The translations under genes were made by a program, and so were the position numbers. This document shows positions 34,503 through 42,437 of a DNA stretch of 64,000 nt, one piece after another. Under the pieces are notes generated by a model. It ran no database searches, was not told where the DNA came from, and saw nothing but the letters and a program-made list of their open reading frames with translations. The number at the start of each line of letters is the position of its first letter. The first letter of the stretch is position 1. The DNA is from Muribaculaceae bacterium Isolate-037 (Harlan) (lineage in GTDB: Bacteria > Bacteroidota > Bacteroidia > Bacteroidales > Muribaculaceae): the NCBI GenBank assembly GCA_003762615.1, contig RIAZ01000013.1, positions 62,001 to 126,000 of the forward strand, in the 5' to 3' direction.

Positions 34503-37367
34503 TCAGAACCTTCTTGGGGGTGGACCGCCATGTCCGCCACGTCCGCCGTGACCGCCACGCTCACCCGGCGGAGGCATGCCGGGTCCGAACATATCTTCAC
34601 CGTTAGGACCTTTCCCTTTCTTGCGGAGTGTGTTGAAATTCCATGTCAGACTGAACATTACGTAGCGCGTCAAGTCGTTGTATTCGCTGTCGACGATTGC
34701 CATGGCAGTGTTTGACCTGCTGATATTCTTCTTCTGTCCGAGTATGTCGTAGGCTCTTGCCGAGAGGGTAAGCGACCTGTCGGAGAGGAAGGAATAGGAG
34801 ATCTGTGCATTCCATAGCCATTGCTTTGAGTCGAATCCGGATGAATAGCCGGATGTATTGGCAAAGTAAAGGTCGGTGGTCAGTTCAAGTCCGAAGGGGA
34901 GGTAGAGGGCTGCATCAGATGTGAATCCGTAGGAATGGGTGTTGCGGTTCGCCTGCTTGGGGAGCGTGTTGCTGACCCGGTTGTAGGAATAGTTGGGGTT
35001 TACGGTCATCTGGAAGATATCGCTGGAGAAGGTTATTCCGGCGGCGGGGGATAGGGAGAGGTTGCCGGAACGGTTGAATTCTCCGTTGATGTAGCCGGGA
35101 GATGCCGCGTAGCGGGCCTGCATGCGGGTGTTGAAACGCCATTTCCTATTGGTGAACGGGCGTGATATCATACCCATGCCGAATATGTTGAAATTACCGT
35201 TTTCGTTGGTATATGTCGTGGTTCTTCCGCCGGTCTCGCGGTCTGTGACGGTTTTCGACACTACCGTATTTAATGCGAAAGATGCGTTGACCATTGCGAA
35301 TAGCGACTGCTGCGATTCCATCCGGAAATCGTTGAAGTGGAATCCGACGTTCTGGGTGAAGGTGGGCTTCAGGTCGGGATTACCTATGACGATGTTGAGC
35401 GGGTTGGAGACGTCGGCGACGGGTTGCAGCTGATTCATCGATGGTTGCGACGTGCGTGCACGGTAGGTGGCGCGTATCGAGGAGCGTTCGCCGAATTTAT
35501 AACGCATATTGGCGAAGGGGGATACGTTCCATACCCAACGTTCCGGAATGTTGCGGGCGGAGTTGATGAGATCCTCGCTCTTCGAGCTTGCCGGGGAGAA
35601 GAGGATTCCGGCGTCGAGATTGAACGTCTTCGACACCTTCTTATATCCCGCCTGAATCTCCTGGGTGAAGAAATCATTACGGAAACTGTTGCTCAGTGTG
35701 TTGTCGAGGATGGCATCAGCCGGCACCTCCGTCAGCATCGGCGGGAAGAAATTGTCGGGGTTATCCGGGTCGCCGAGATCATACGTGAGTTTGTCGGCAT
35801 TGTTCCATCTGTAGTTGATGCGGTAGACGAAATTGAGGAAATTGCCTTTCTTGACGTCACCGAGTGGCTCAGACCATGAGATGCGTCCCTGCACGTTGTT
35901 CGACCATGAATGGTTGTCGATAAAGCGGTAGAGCAGCTCGTTGTCGTCGTTGCCGTCCTCCTCTTTTAGTAGGTAGTAGATGATGTCGCTCCAAGTGGTG
36001 GATTTCTGACGGTTGTTGGAGAATGAATATTGAGCCTGCACGCTGAAGGAGCGTCCGGGACGGCTTGCGAAGTTGTGGTTATAGATGAGGTTGCCGCTCG
36101 CCTGCACATTCTTCCCTTTGTTTGTGCGGGCGTTGATGCTGCGGTTCACCTTCGTGAGATTGGGGTCGCCGGCACGTAGCAGGGCGGAATCCTGGCTCTC
36201 CGATTCGCGGAAGTTCATGCTGAAGCGCGGACGGAAATCGATTGTGTTGTTCTCATCGATTTTCCATTGCATACGTAGGTCGGTGTTGATGTTGTGTCCC
36301 TTGTCCTGCACTCTTGATCCGGCATCCTGATAGCTTGTGGAATCGGCGAAGATGTTCTGTGTTGAGGTCTTGCTGCGCGATATGCGGTCGGTGTGGGAAT
36401 AGTTGATGTTGCCGCCCACGCGGAATATCTCATCCTTGCCGACATTGAACTGAATGCCGAGACGCTGGGCAGTGCTTATTCCGCCATTGCCACCGAAAGA
36501 GCTGAACCGACCACGTCCGCCGTCGGCAAAACCGTTGTCGTTGATATTGTTCAGTCCGCCGAAGATCATTATCTGATTCCCTTGGTTGAAATGGTTTACG
36601 GTGAAACTGCCCTGATAGCGTTCGTCGGTGCCGTATCCGCCGGATACGTTGCCAAACCAGCCGTTGTTCATCTCCTTCTTGACGGTAAGGTTGATTACGG
36701 TCTCCTCCTCTCCGTCGTCGACTCCGGTGAGTCGGGCGAGGTCACTCTTCCTGTCGACCACCTGCACCTTATCGACCATATTGGATGGAAGGTTTTTTGT
36801 AGCCATCTGCGGGTCGTCGCCCATAAATTCCTTGCCGTCGATAAGTATCTTCGTAATGCTCTTGCCATTTGATTTGATACCTCCGTCGGCATCCACCTCG
36901 ACGCCGGGTAGCTTTTTGAGGAGGTCGTTGACGGTGGAGTTCTGGGCGGTCTTGAATGATCCTGCGTTAAATTCGATTGTGTCCTGTTTTGCCACGACAG
37001 CCGCCTTCACCGCAGTCACTACGGCTTCGTTCAGCGTGATGGCACTTTCATGCAGTGTGATGTTGCCGAGGTCGATCTTCTGGTCGGGATCCTTTATCTT
37101 GATGTTGCGGCTTACATCCTCCATTCCGGTCATGGTTGCGAGTAGGAGATACTTGCCCGGTTTTATGTCTTTCAAAGAGAAACTCCCGTTGTCGCCAGCC
37201 ATTTGGTATCCCTTTCTCACGGTGTCGGGGAGAGCGACGAGCTGTATGGCGGTTCCGGGGAGAGGCTCTCCGTCAGCATCGGTGATGCGTCCTTTGATAT
37301 CGGCAGCCCAGGCGGATGCCCCGATCAGAGGAATGCACACACACGGCAGGAGCCGTATTGTCTTCAT
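34503..37367 (-). CDS. TonB-dependent-receptor-like outer-membrane beta-barrel protein
   Basis: This 954-aa exported protein has a signal peptide (about 1-21) and a CarboxypepD_reg domain (about 22-115, 'IKGRITDADGEPLPGTAIQL'). A plug domain (about 125-230, with 'LLKKLPGVEVDADGGIKSNG') and an OMP_b-brl_3 barrel follow. The C-terminus is unusual: after the last barrel strand ('MFSLTWNFNTL') come about 38 residues rich in Gly, Pro, His and Arg, ending in Phe. No SusD-like lipoprotein is nearby. The ligand is unknown; peptide, metal or siderophore uptake are all compatible. Confidence 0.88.
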   Translation of the reverse strand: MKTIRLLPCVCIPLIGASAWAADIKGRITDADGEPLPGTAIQLVALPDTVRKGYQMAGDNGSFSLKDIKPGKYLLLATMTGMEDVSRNIKIKDPDQKIDLGNITLHESAITLNEAVVTAVKAAVVAKQDTIEFNAGSFKTAQNSTVNDLLKKLPGVEVDADGGIKSNGKSITKILIDGKEFMGDDPQMATKNLPSNMVDKVQVVDRKSDLARLTGVDDGEEETVINLTVKKEMNNGWFGNVSGGYGTDERYQGSFTVNHFNQGNQIMIFGGLNNINDNGFADGGRGRFSSFGGNGGISTAQRLGIQFNVGKDEIFRVGGNINYSHTDRISRSKTSTQNIFADSTSYQDAGSRVQDKGHNINTDLRMQWKIDENNTIDFRPRFSMNFRESESQDSALLRAGDPNLTKVNRSINARTNKGKNVQASGNLIYNHNFASRPGRSFSVQAQYSFSNNRQKSTTWSDIIYYLLKEEDGNDDNELLYRFIDNHSWSNNVQGRISWSEPLGDVKKGNFLNFVYRINYRWNNADKLTYDLGDPDNPDNFFPPMLTEVPADAILDNTLSNSFRNDFFTQEIQAGYKKVSKTFNLDAGILFSPASSKSEDLINSARNIPERWVWNVSPFANMRYKFGERSSIRATYRARTSQPSMNQLQPVADVSNPLNIVIGNPDLKPTFTQNVGFHFNDFRMESQQSLFAMVNASFALNTVVSKTVTDRETGGRTTTYTNENGNFNIFGMGMISRPFTNRKWRFNTRMQARYAASPGYINGEFNRSGNLSLSPAAGITFSSDIFQMTVNPNYSYNRVSNTLPKQANRNTHSYGFTSDAALYLPFGLELTTDLYFANTSGYSSGFDSKQWLWNAQISYSFLSDRSLTLSARAYDILGQKKNISRSNTAMAIVDSEYNDLTRYVMFSLTWNFNTLRKKGKGPNGEDMFGPGMPPPGERGGHGGRGGHGGPPPRRF

Positions 37368-37559
37368 ATCATAGCAGAATTTAGTTGGTGTGTCGGAATC
37401 CGGGTAACGCGTAATGACGGCATACCACTCACCAAGGGTTTAAGTTCAATTTAAATACAAAATAAAGACCAAGAGATGGAGAAAAGGTTTAAAATACATC
37501 ATGCACAGGATGTTTTTTTATTTGTGGAAAATTTTTTTGAAAAAATTGGGGCGGGTGTG
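37368..37559. other. Intergenic, no gene seen
   Basis: This is AT-rich upstream sequence of the barrel gene with T-runs. No box or hairpin can be supported on the minus strand. The rest of the gap up to 37807 holds the small-RNA candidate and the acyltransferase promoter, listed separately. Confidence 0.4.
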
Positions 37560-37582
37560 AACCAAATGGGGTACTGGATTGT
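37560..37582 (+). promoter_or_regulatory. AACC-N14-ATTGT promoter-like motif, copy 1
   Basis: AACC at 37560-37563 and ATTGT at 37578-37582 are 14 nt apart, preceded by GGGCGGGTGTG. The same spacing occurs at 39073-39095 and 39937-39959. The layout resembles an ECF-sigma -35/-10 pair. Confidence 0.5.
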
Positions 37583-37592
37583 CTATAATAGT

Positions 37593-37680
37593 GAAAATCG
37601 TTTCATGATGTTAGGTTAGTTAGAAAAGTATTATGGAAAACAGATGGCGCCCGGTTGTGAAACCGGACGCCATCGCTTTT
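37593..37680 (+). ncRNA. Candidate small RNA 1
   Basis: The block from GAAAATCGTTTCATGATG (37593) to a GC-rich hairpin (37643-37674, with one C/A mismatch) plus a T-run is about 88 nt. About 40 of its first 48 positions match candidate RNA 2, and both start 15 nt after the ATTGT box. It has no open frame longer than a few codons. Confidence 0.5.
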
Positions 37681-37765
37681 GTTAGGATTGTGTGTGATGT
37701 GGACAAAGGTGTGATGGTGTTTGCCGATTTTTGGGGTGTGTGGATGGTTGTTTGGGGAAATGTAT

Positions 37766-37773
37766 TATCTTTG
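37766..37773 (+). promoter_or_regulatory. Predicted -7 box of the acyltransferase gene
   Basis: TATCTTTG matches TAnnTTTG, 34 bp upstream of the ATG at 37808. A TTTG at 37751 is too close to be the -33 element. Confidence 0.45.
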
Positions 37774-37807
37774 TGGAAAATTATCTAACTAAAATCTAAT
37801 TTCTATT

Positions 37808-38938
37808 ATGAAACGTATCGTGTTTCTTGATTACATCAGGGTGTTCGCGTGTTTCCTCGTGATGCTGGTGCATGCGGCGGAGAATTTTTATGGGGCACCC
37901 GGATCTACTGATATGGCGGGTCCGCAGTCGTTGCTTCTTACGGAGTCGGATCGTCTTTGGGTGTCGTTGTATGACGGTTTTTCTCGTATGTCGGTGCCGT
38001 TGTTTATGATTGTGTCGGCGTTTCTTCTTGTGCCGATGAGGGAGGGGCAGTCGGCTATGGAGTTTTATCGCCGGCGTGCGGTGAGGATTCTCCCTCCGTT
38101 CTTTATTTTTATTATTCTTTATAGCACTGTGCCGATGCTGTGGAATCAGATTGATGGTGCCACTTCTGCTCATGATCTCTCTCGTGCGTTGCTTAATTTT
38201 CCGACGCTGGCAGGTCATCTCTGGTTTATGTATCCGCTTATCGGTCTTTATCTGTTTATCCCGATGATTTCTCCGTGGCTTGCAAAGGCTACAGCGAAGG
38301 AGGAGCGTTTCTTTATCTGGCTTTTTGCCATCTCTACCTGTATGCCTTATCTTAACCGCTGGTGTGGCGAAGTGTGGGGACAGTGTTTCTGGAATGAGTT
38401 TCACACTCTTTGGTATTTCTCCGGTTATTTGGGTTATCTTGTGCTTGCCCATTATATACGTGTGCATCTTGATTGGAGCATTCGTAAACGTATGGTGATC
38501 GGTAGTGTGCTGACGGTAGTGGGTGCTGTATGGACGATTCTTTCGTTCTATATACAGGCGGTGCCTGGCGTGCTTCATGATACTCCTGTGCTTGAGATCG
38601 GATGGTCGTTCTGCACAATCAATTGTCTGATGCTCACTTCCGGTGCTTTCCTTCTCTTCACCTGCATACAGAAGGCGGAGACTCCGCGTATCATACTTCA
38701 GATCTCGAATCTCAGTTATGGCATGTATCTGATCCATATATTCTGGTTGGGTATGTGGACGTCTTTCCTTAAGGGTGATATGGAATTGCCGTCGATGACG
38801 GCGATCCCGGCTATTGCTGTCTGCACGTTCTTGAGCTGCTGGGCTTCTTGCCTGCTGATTTCTTATCTGCCCGGAGGGAAGTGGGTTATCGGCACGGCGA
38901 GTGACGTGCGACGCACGTATGTGACAAGTAACATTTAA
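37808..38938 (+). CDS. Integral-membrane acyltransferase (Acyl_transf_3 / OatA-like)
   Basis: This 376-aa protein has about ten TM helices along its whole length. The N-terminus 'FLDYIRVFACFLVMLVHAAE' carries the family's early Arg and His residues, used for O-acyl transfer to sugars. No extracytoplasmic SGNH domain is present. It probably acetylates or succinylates a cell-envelope or exported glycan. It stands alone between its own -7 box and an intrinsic terminator. An open antisense frame of similar length exists, but its Arg/His/Lys composition shows it to be a shadow. Confidence 0.9.
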   Translation: MKRIVFLDYIRVFACFLVMLVHAAENFYGAPGSTDMAGPQSLLLTESDRLWVSLYDGFSRMSVPLFMIVSAFLLVPMREGQSAMEFYRRRAVRILPPFFIFIILYSTVPMLWNQIDGATSAHDLSRALLNFPTLAGHLWFMYPLIGLYLFIPMISPWLAKATAKEERFFIWLFAISTCMPYLNRWCGEVWGQCFWNEFHTLWYFSGYLGYLVLAHYIRVHLDWSIRKRMVIGSVLTVVGAVWTILSFYIQAVPGVLHDTPVLEIGWSFCTINCLMLTSGAFLLFTCIQKAETPRIILQISNLSYGMYLIHIFWLGMWTSFLKGDMELPSMTAIPAIAVCTFLSCWASCLLISYLPGGKWVIGTASDVRRTYVTSNI

Positions 38939-38964
38939 CAAGTGACAAGTAACATATAATAATT

Positions 38965-38995
38965 GGCGCATGGATTGATTCTGTGCGCCTTTTTT
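38965..38995 (+). terminator. Terminator of the acyltransferase gene
   Basis: GGCGCA (38965-38970) and TGCGCC (38984-38989) form a stem followed by six T residues. Just before it, the AAGTGACAAGTAACAT-like sequence is repeated twice around the stop codon. Confidence 0.75.
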
Positions 38996-39072
38996 GTGGT
39001 GTTTTTTGTGGTGGATGGAGGGTGGAGGATATAAATGGAGTGATTATTAACTTTTTTTGTGAGGGCGGGTGT

Positions 39073-39095
39073 AACCAAAGGGGTGTGCCGATTGT
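39073..39095 (+). promoter_or_regulatory. AACC-N14-ATTGT promoter-like motif, copy 3
   Basis: AACC (39073-39076) and ATTGT (39091-39095) lie 14 nt apart after GGGCGGGTGT, as in copy 1. The next gene starts 50 bp later, as expected if this is its promoter. Confidence 0.5.
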
Positions 39096-39144
39096 TTTTA
39101 TCACATAAATTCCAATATTGTTCCACCTTAAAAATAATTAGATT

Positions 39145-39729
39145 ATGAAAACATTTGAGGATCCTAAGAAAAATATAGGATGTGGGTGCGATAGCACGAA
39201 GGATGAATACCGTAGGGATATCTCGGAGATGGAAGAGGCTGAGATGTTTGATAATGGTCCGTCGTCTCCGGATGAGAGGATGTCGAACAATGCCGTTAAG
39301 GGTGGCGCATGGCTGCTCGGTATTGTCGGAGTGTTTGCGGTGGCTGTGCTGATAGCTATGTTTGTTGGGAAGCATGATTCTCCACTGTCGGTAAGGAGTG
39401 ATACCCGTCAGGCGTATGCCTTGGCAGACAATGGACAGAAGAAGGGTTCCGGCGGTACGGTCTATGAGTATGTTGAGATTGTCACGTCGGATGATGATGT
39501 CAATGGAGCCGGAATGATGAGCGCGAATAAGGAATTAAGCGGTAGCGGTCTGGTGCAGCCTGTAAAGGAGAAGGCTTCAGCAAAAGTGTCGGAGTCAGAT
39601 CAGGCCCGTATCGAGCGTGAGGCTATGGAGGTGATCCATGGTGATTATGGTGATAATCCGGTGCGTCAGGCTAAACTTGGTAAGGATTATGCCGCTGTAC
39701 AGGCAAGGGTGAACGAAATTCTGGAATAA
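39145..39729 (+). CDS. Single-pass membrane protein with Cpl-7-like C-terminal motif
   Basis: This 194-aa protein has a charged cytoplasmic N-terminus with 'GCGCD', one TM helix (about 53-74) and a polar stalk (about 75-150). The C-terminal 40-residue motif includes 'AMEVIHGDYGDNPVRQAKLG' and ends 'DYAAVQARVNEILE'. That motif closely follows the CW_7 (Cpl-7) cell-wall-binding repeat, in which a Val-Ile-Gly-Trp/Tyr-Gly stretch is followed by Tyr-x-x-Val-Gln-x-x-Val-Asn. The arrangement suggests tethering of peptidoglycan from the inner membrane. The promoter-like motif upstream is shared with the two candidate small RNAs. Confidence 0.65.
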   Translation: MKTFEDPKKNIGCGCDSTKDEYRRDISEMEEAEMFDNGPSSPDERMSNNAVKGGAWLLGIVGVFAVAVLIAMFVGKHDSPLSVRSDTRQAYALADNGQKKGSGGTVYEYVEIVTSDDDVNGAGMMSANKELSGSGLVQPVKEKASAKVSESDQARIEREAMEVIHGDYGDNPVRQAKLGKDYAAVQARVNEILE

Positions 39730-39734
39730 TGTAA

Positions 39735-39863
39735 CTGAAGTTTCGCAAGCTGCACTTCAGTGGTTTAAAGTTTATAGTTTAAGGTTTAAGATTCACGAAA
39801 ATCCACGAATCTTTTCATTATACAAAATTTAATGATCATAAACCATAAACATTAAACCTTAAA
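39735..39863 (+). repeat. Dispersed heptad element, copy D
   Basis: This 129-bp copy is identical along its length to copy A at 22656-22784 and lies 6 bp after the preceding stop codon. It begins with the CTGAAGT...ACTTCAG hairpin. Confidence 0.9.
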
Positions 39864-39936
39864 TAATGTAATATATGGTTTCAATCCGTGATTTTAGTGG
39901 AATATCTTTTTTTGATGAAAATATAGGAATCTTGTG

Positions 39937-39959
39937 AACCATTTTGTATCCCGGATTGT
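39937..39959 (+). promoter_or_regulatory. AACC-N14-ATTGT promoter-like motif, copy 2
   Basis: AACC (39937-39940) and ATTGT (39955-39959) are 14 nt apart, 15 nt before the conserved start of candidate RNA 2. Confidence 0.5.
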
Positions 39960-39969
39960 AATAATATCA

Positions 39970-40058
39970 GAAAATCGTTTCATGATGTTTGGTTAGATTT
40001 AAAAGTATTATTGAATAAGGAATTGGGGACGACCGATTGCGAAATCGGTCGTCTCTTG
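39970..40058 (+). ncRNA. Candidate small RNA 2
   Basis: This about 88-nt block begins GAAAATCGTTTCATGATG and ends in a perfect 11-bp hairpin (40028-40038 with 40043-40053, loop GCGA). It is paralogous to 37593-37680 in sequence, length and position relative to the bipartite motif. The hairpin stems differ in sequence but keep the fold. It is convergent with the Lrp gene. Confidence 0.5.
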
Positions 40059-40069
40059 CATATATATAT

Positions 40070-40615
40070 TTAATCTTGGATAGGAAGTGGTATCTCACCG
40101 CCCGATTTCACTTCCCCGAGCACGAAAGAACTGCTTATAGATCCGATGCAGTTGAGGTCACCGAGAATGCGGAGTATGAATTTCTGATAGGATTTCATGT
40201 CGGAAGTATGTATCTTCAGGAGGAAGTCATAATCGCCGGAGATATTGAAGCATTCCACAATTTCCGGAATATTCTGCACCGCCTCCATAATCTTGATGCC
40301 GTTTTCATAGGAATGTTGTTTCATCCTTAGAAAGCAGAACACAATGAATCCGCATGCAAGCCGCTCGGCGTCGAGCACGGCGGTGTATCTCTTTATGAAC
40401 CCTTCGCGCTCGAGCTTCTTGACGCGTTCGAAGGTAGGCGTGGGGGATAGGTGGACTGCAGCTGCAAGCTGTTTGTTGGTGATGCGTGAGTCCTTCTGGA
40501 GCATCTGCAGGATACGGTAGTCGGTATTGTCGAGGGATATTGTGGAGGATGGGCGTGGATTGTCGTGTGGAGTGGAGGATAAAAATTCTGCGTTTTGAAG
40601 TTCGTCGGGTGTCAT
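40070..40615 (-). CDS. Lrp/AsnC-family transcriptional regulator
   Basis: This 181-aa protein has an Asn/Pro-rich N-terminal extension (about 1-27), a winged helix ('LDNTDYRILQMLQKDSRITN', 28-80) and a C-terminal RAM/ligand-binding domain ('FNISGDYDFLLKIHTSDMKS'). Lrp/AsnC proteins sense amino acids as octamers. It is divergent from metY with overlapping promoter regions, so it probably controls metY and itself in response to a sulfur or branched amino acid; that link is inferred. A -7 box (TAATTTTG, minus strand, 40644-40651) sits 29 bp upstream. Confidence 0.92.
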   Translation of the reverse strand: MTPDELQNAEFLSSTPHDNPRPSSTISLDNTDYRILQMLQKDSRITNKQLAAAVHLSPTPTFERVKKLEREGFIKRYTAVLDAERLACGFIVFCFLRMKQHSYENGIKIMEAVQNIPEIVECFNISGDYDFLLKIHTSDMKSYQKFILRILGDLNCIGSISSSFVLGEVKSGGEIPLPIQD

Positions 40616-40643
40616 ACAGGAATATTTTTATTATAATATGATG

Positions 40644-40651
40644 CAAAATTA
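40644..40651 (-). promoter_or_regulatory. Predicted -7 box of the Lrp gene
   Basis: It reads TAATTTTG on the minus strand, matching TAnnTTTG. The metY promoter begins only 30 bp away on the other strand. Confidence 0.45.
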
Positions 40652-40679
40652 GAAAAAATATCTAAATTATTGATTGTTG

Positions 40680-40710
40680 TTGGAATTTAATTTTTATGAT
40701 TCTAACTTTG
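40680..40710 (+). promoter_or_regulatory. Predicted promoter of metY
   Basis: TAACTTTG (40703-40710) has TTG at 40680-40682, 20 nt upstream. Predicted transcription start near 40717 leaves a leader of only about 14 nt, so no metabolite riboswitch can fit before the start codon. Confidence 0.5.
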
Positions 40711-40730
40711 CGTCAGAAAATAACAAAAAT

Positions 40731-42038
40731 ATGACAGATATGGAAAATAAGAAATTACACTTTGAGACACTTCAACTTCACGTAGGTCAAGAGCAACCTG
40801 ACAGCGCAACAGATGCACGCGCAGTGCCTATCTATCAGACCACCTCCTACGTATTCCGTAATTCGAATCATGCGGCAGACCGTTTCGGACTCCGTGATGC
40901 CGGCAATATCTACGGACGCCTTACCAACACCACGCAAGGTGTGCTTGAGGATAGGGTGGCAGCCCTTGAGGGTGGTGTGGCAGGTCTTGCAGTGGCAAGC
41001 GGCGCGGCTGCCATCAGCTATTCTCTGGAGAATATCGTCGGTAACGGCGACCATATCCTGGCAGCCGATAATCTCTACGGCGGCTCATATAATCTCATCG
41101 CCCATACGTTTGCGTCGCGTGGCATAGAATCGACGTTTGTCGATGTGCGTGATTTCGATGCGGTTGAAAGGGGGATACGTGAGAATACGAAAGTGCTTTT
41201 CATCGAGACGTTCGGCAATCCTAATTCCGATGTGTCAGATATCGACCGTCTGGCTGAGATAGCCCATCGCCACGGCATTCCGTTGATCGTAGACAATACG
41301 TTCGGCACCCCTTATCTCATCCGTCCGATCGAGCATGGGGCAGACGTGGTGGTGCATTCAGCCACAAAATTCCTCGGTGGTCACGGGTCGAGTCTCGGCG
41401 GCGTGATAGTCGACGGCGGCACGTTTGACTGGAAAGCGGAGGCGGATAAATTCCCGACCTTGGCAAAGCCAGACAGCAGCTATCATGGCGCAATATTTGC
41501 CGACGTAGCCGGTAAGGCTGCCTTCGTCACGAGGATACGTGCGGTTTTGCTCCGCGACACGGGTGCGTGCATATCCCCCTTCAACGCGTTTATCCTTTTG
41601 CAGGGTGTGGAGACACTTTCTCTCCGTATAGAGAGGCACGTGGAGAATGCGTTGAAAGTGGTTGAGTTCCTGTCGAAGCATCCGAAGGTGGCGAAGGTGA
41701 ATCATCCCTCTTTGCCGTCGCATCCGGATCATGAGCTCTATAAGCGTCTGTATCCTAATGGTGGCGCAAGTATCTTCACGATAGAGCTGAAGGGTGGAAA
41801 GGACGAGGCTTGGAAGTTTATAGATTCTCTGGAGATATTCTCATTGCTTGCAAATGTGGCTGACGTGAAGAGCCTGGTGATACATCCTGCCACTACCACT
41901 CATTCTCAGCTCTCGGAAGAGGAGCTTGCCGCGCAGCATATAACGCCTTCCACGGTGAGATTGAGTATCGGCACGGAGCATATCGATGATATTATCGCGG
42001 ATCTTGCGCAAGCGTTGGATAAGGTGGAGCAGAGATAG
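40731..42038 (+). CDS. metY: O-acetylhomoserine aminocarboxypropyltransferase / sulfhydrylase
   Basis: This 435-aa PLP enzyme of the Cys/Met metabolism family makes homocysteine (or methionine) from O-acetylhomoserine and sulfide (or methanethiol). The PLP lysine is about K213 in 'VVVHSATKFLGGHGSSLGG'. The N-terminal 'ETLQLHVGQEQPDSATDARA' and the length over 420 residues separate MetY from MetB/MetC (about 380). The ATG at 40731 follows the promoter; an in-frame ATG three codons later (40740) is also possible. An upstream extension to 40674 precedes the promoter and is rejected. Confidence 0.94.
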   Translation: MTDMENKKLHFETLQLHVGQEQPDSATDARAVPIYQTTSYVFRNSNHAADRFGLRDAGNIYGRLTNTTQGVLEDRVAALEGGVAGLAVASGAAAISYSLENIVGNGDHILAADNLYGGSYNLIAHTFASRGIESTFVDVRDFDAVERGIRENTKVLFIETFGNPNSDVSDIDRLAEIAHRHGIPLIVDNTFGTPYLIRPIEHGADVVVHSATKFLGGHGSSLGGVIVDGGTFDWKAEADKFPTLAKPDSSYHGAIFADVAGKAAFVTRIRAVLLRDTGACISPFNAFILLQGVETLSLRIERHVENALKVVEFLSKHPKVAKVNHPSLPSHPDHELYKRLYPNGGASIFTIELKGGKDEAWKFIDSLEIFSLLANVADVKSLVIHPATTTHSQLSEEELAAQHITPSTVRLSIGTEHIDDIIADLAQALDKVEQR

Positions 42039-42045
42039 GGGTATG

Positions 42046-42075
42046 AAAAAAGCCGGATAAAATCCGGCTTTTTTT
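42046..42075. terminator. Bidirectional terminator, metY / tRNA-His
   Basis: AAAAAAGCCGGAT (42046-42058) and ATCCGGCTTTTTT (42062-42074) form a 13-bp perfect stem with a 3-nt loop and T-runs in both directions. Confidence 0.9.
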
Positions 42076-42076
42076 G

Positions 42077-42154
42077 TGGGGTGGAAGATGGGGCTCGAAC
42101 CCACGACCTACGGAACCACAATCCGTCGCTCTAACCAACTGAGCTACATCCACC
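42077..42154 (-). tRNA. tRNA-His (GTG), copy 1
   Basis: The minus-strand cloverleaf has anticodon GTG in a 7-nt loop flanked by ACGGA/TCCGT. A guanine precedes the acceptor (G-1, 42154), the discriminator is C, and CCA is encoded at 42079-42077. The acceptor stem has a T/T mismatch at pair 6-67 (42148/42086). The sequence is identical to copy 2. Confidence 0.93.
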
Positions 42155-42184
42155 ATACAGCTTTCTCGTGATGATTCAGCTTAA

Positions 42185-42262
42185 TGGGGTGGAAGATGGG
42201 GCTCGAACCCACGACCTACGGAACCACAATCCGTCGCTCTAACCAACTGAGCTACATCCACC
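42185..42262 (-). tRNA. tRNA-His (GTG), copy 2
   Basis: Identical to copy 1 across the whole gene including G-1, CCA and the 6-67 mismatch, 30 bp upstream of it in the transcript. The two are evidently one transcription unit from the promoter at 42324-42355. Confidence 0.93.
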
Positions 42263-42323
42263 ATGTTGCTTTATCGAGAAGATTCCACTAAAGGCTTCGC
42301 AAGGTCTCTTCCCGAAAAGCGTT

Positions 42324-42355
42324 GCAAAGTTAGCCACTTTTTGTGAAACTTGCAA
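42324..42355 (-). promoter_or_regulatory. Promoter of the tRNA-His pair
   Basis: On the minus strand TTTG (42355-42352), a 20-nt spacer and TAACTTTG (42331-42324) match the Bacteroidetes consensus exactly. Predicted transcription starts near 42317, about 55 nt before the first tRNA. Confidence 0.75.
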
Positions 42356-42437
42356 ATTTATCTGTCTGTTTTTTTATCTAAATATTAAGCTGATTGTCTA
42401 ATATATTGAAAAACAGAGGAGATTTCTGTCTGCTGTA

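Noticed and set aside
37796..38971. 391-codon open frame antisense to the acyltransferase gene
   Set aside because: Composition dominated by Arg, His, Lys, Thr and Pro with no family resemblance; the sense frame is a clear membrane acyltransferase with promoter and terminator.
40711..40730. SAM riboswitch before metY
   Set aside because: The predicted leader is about 14 nt, too short for any riboswitch.
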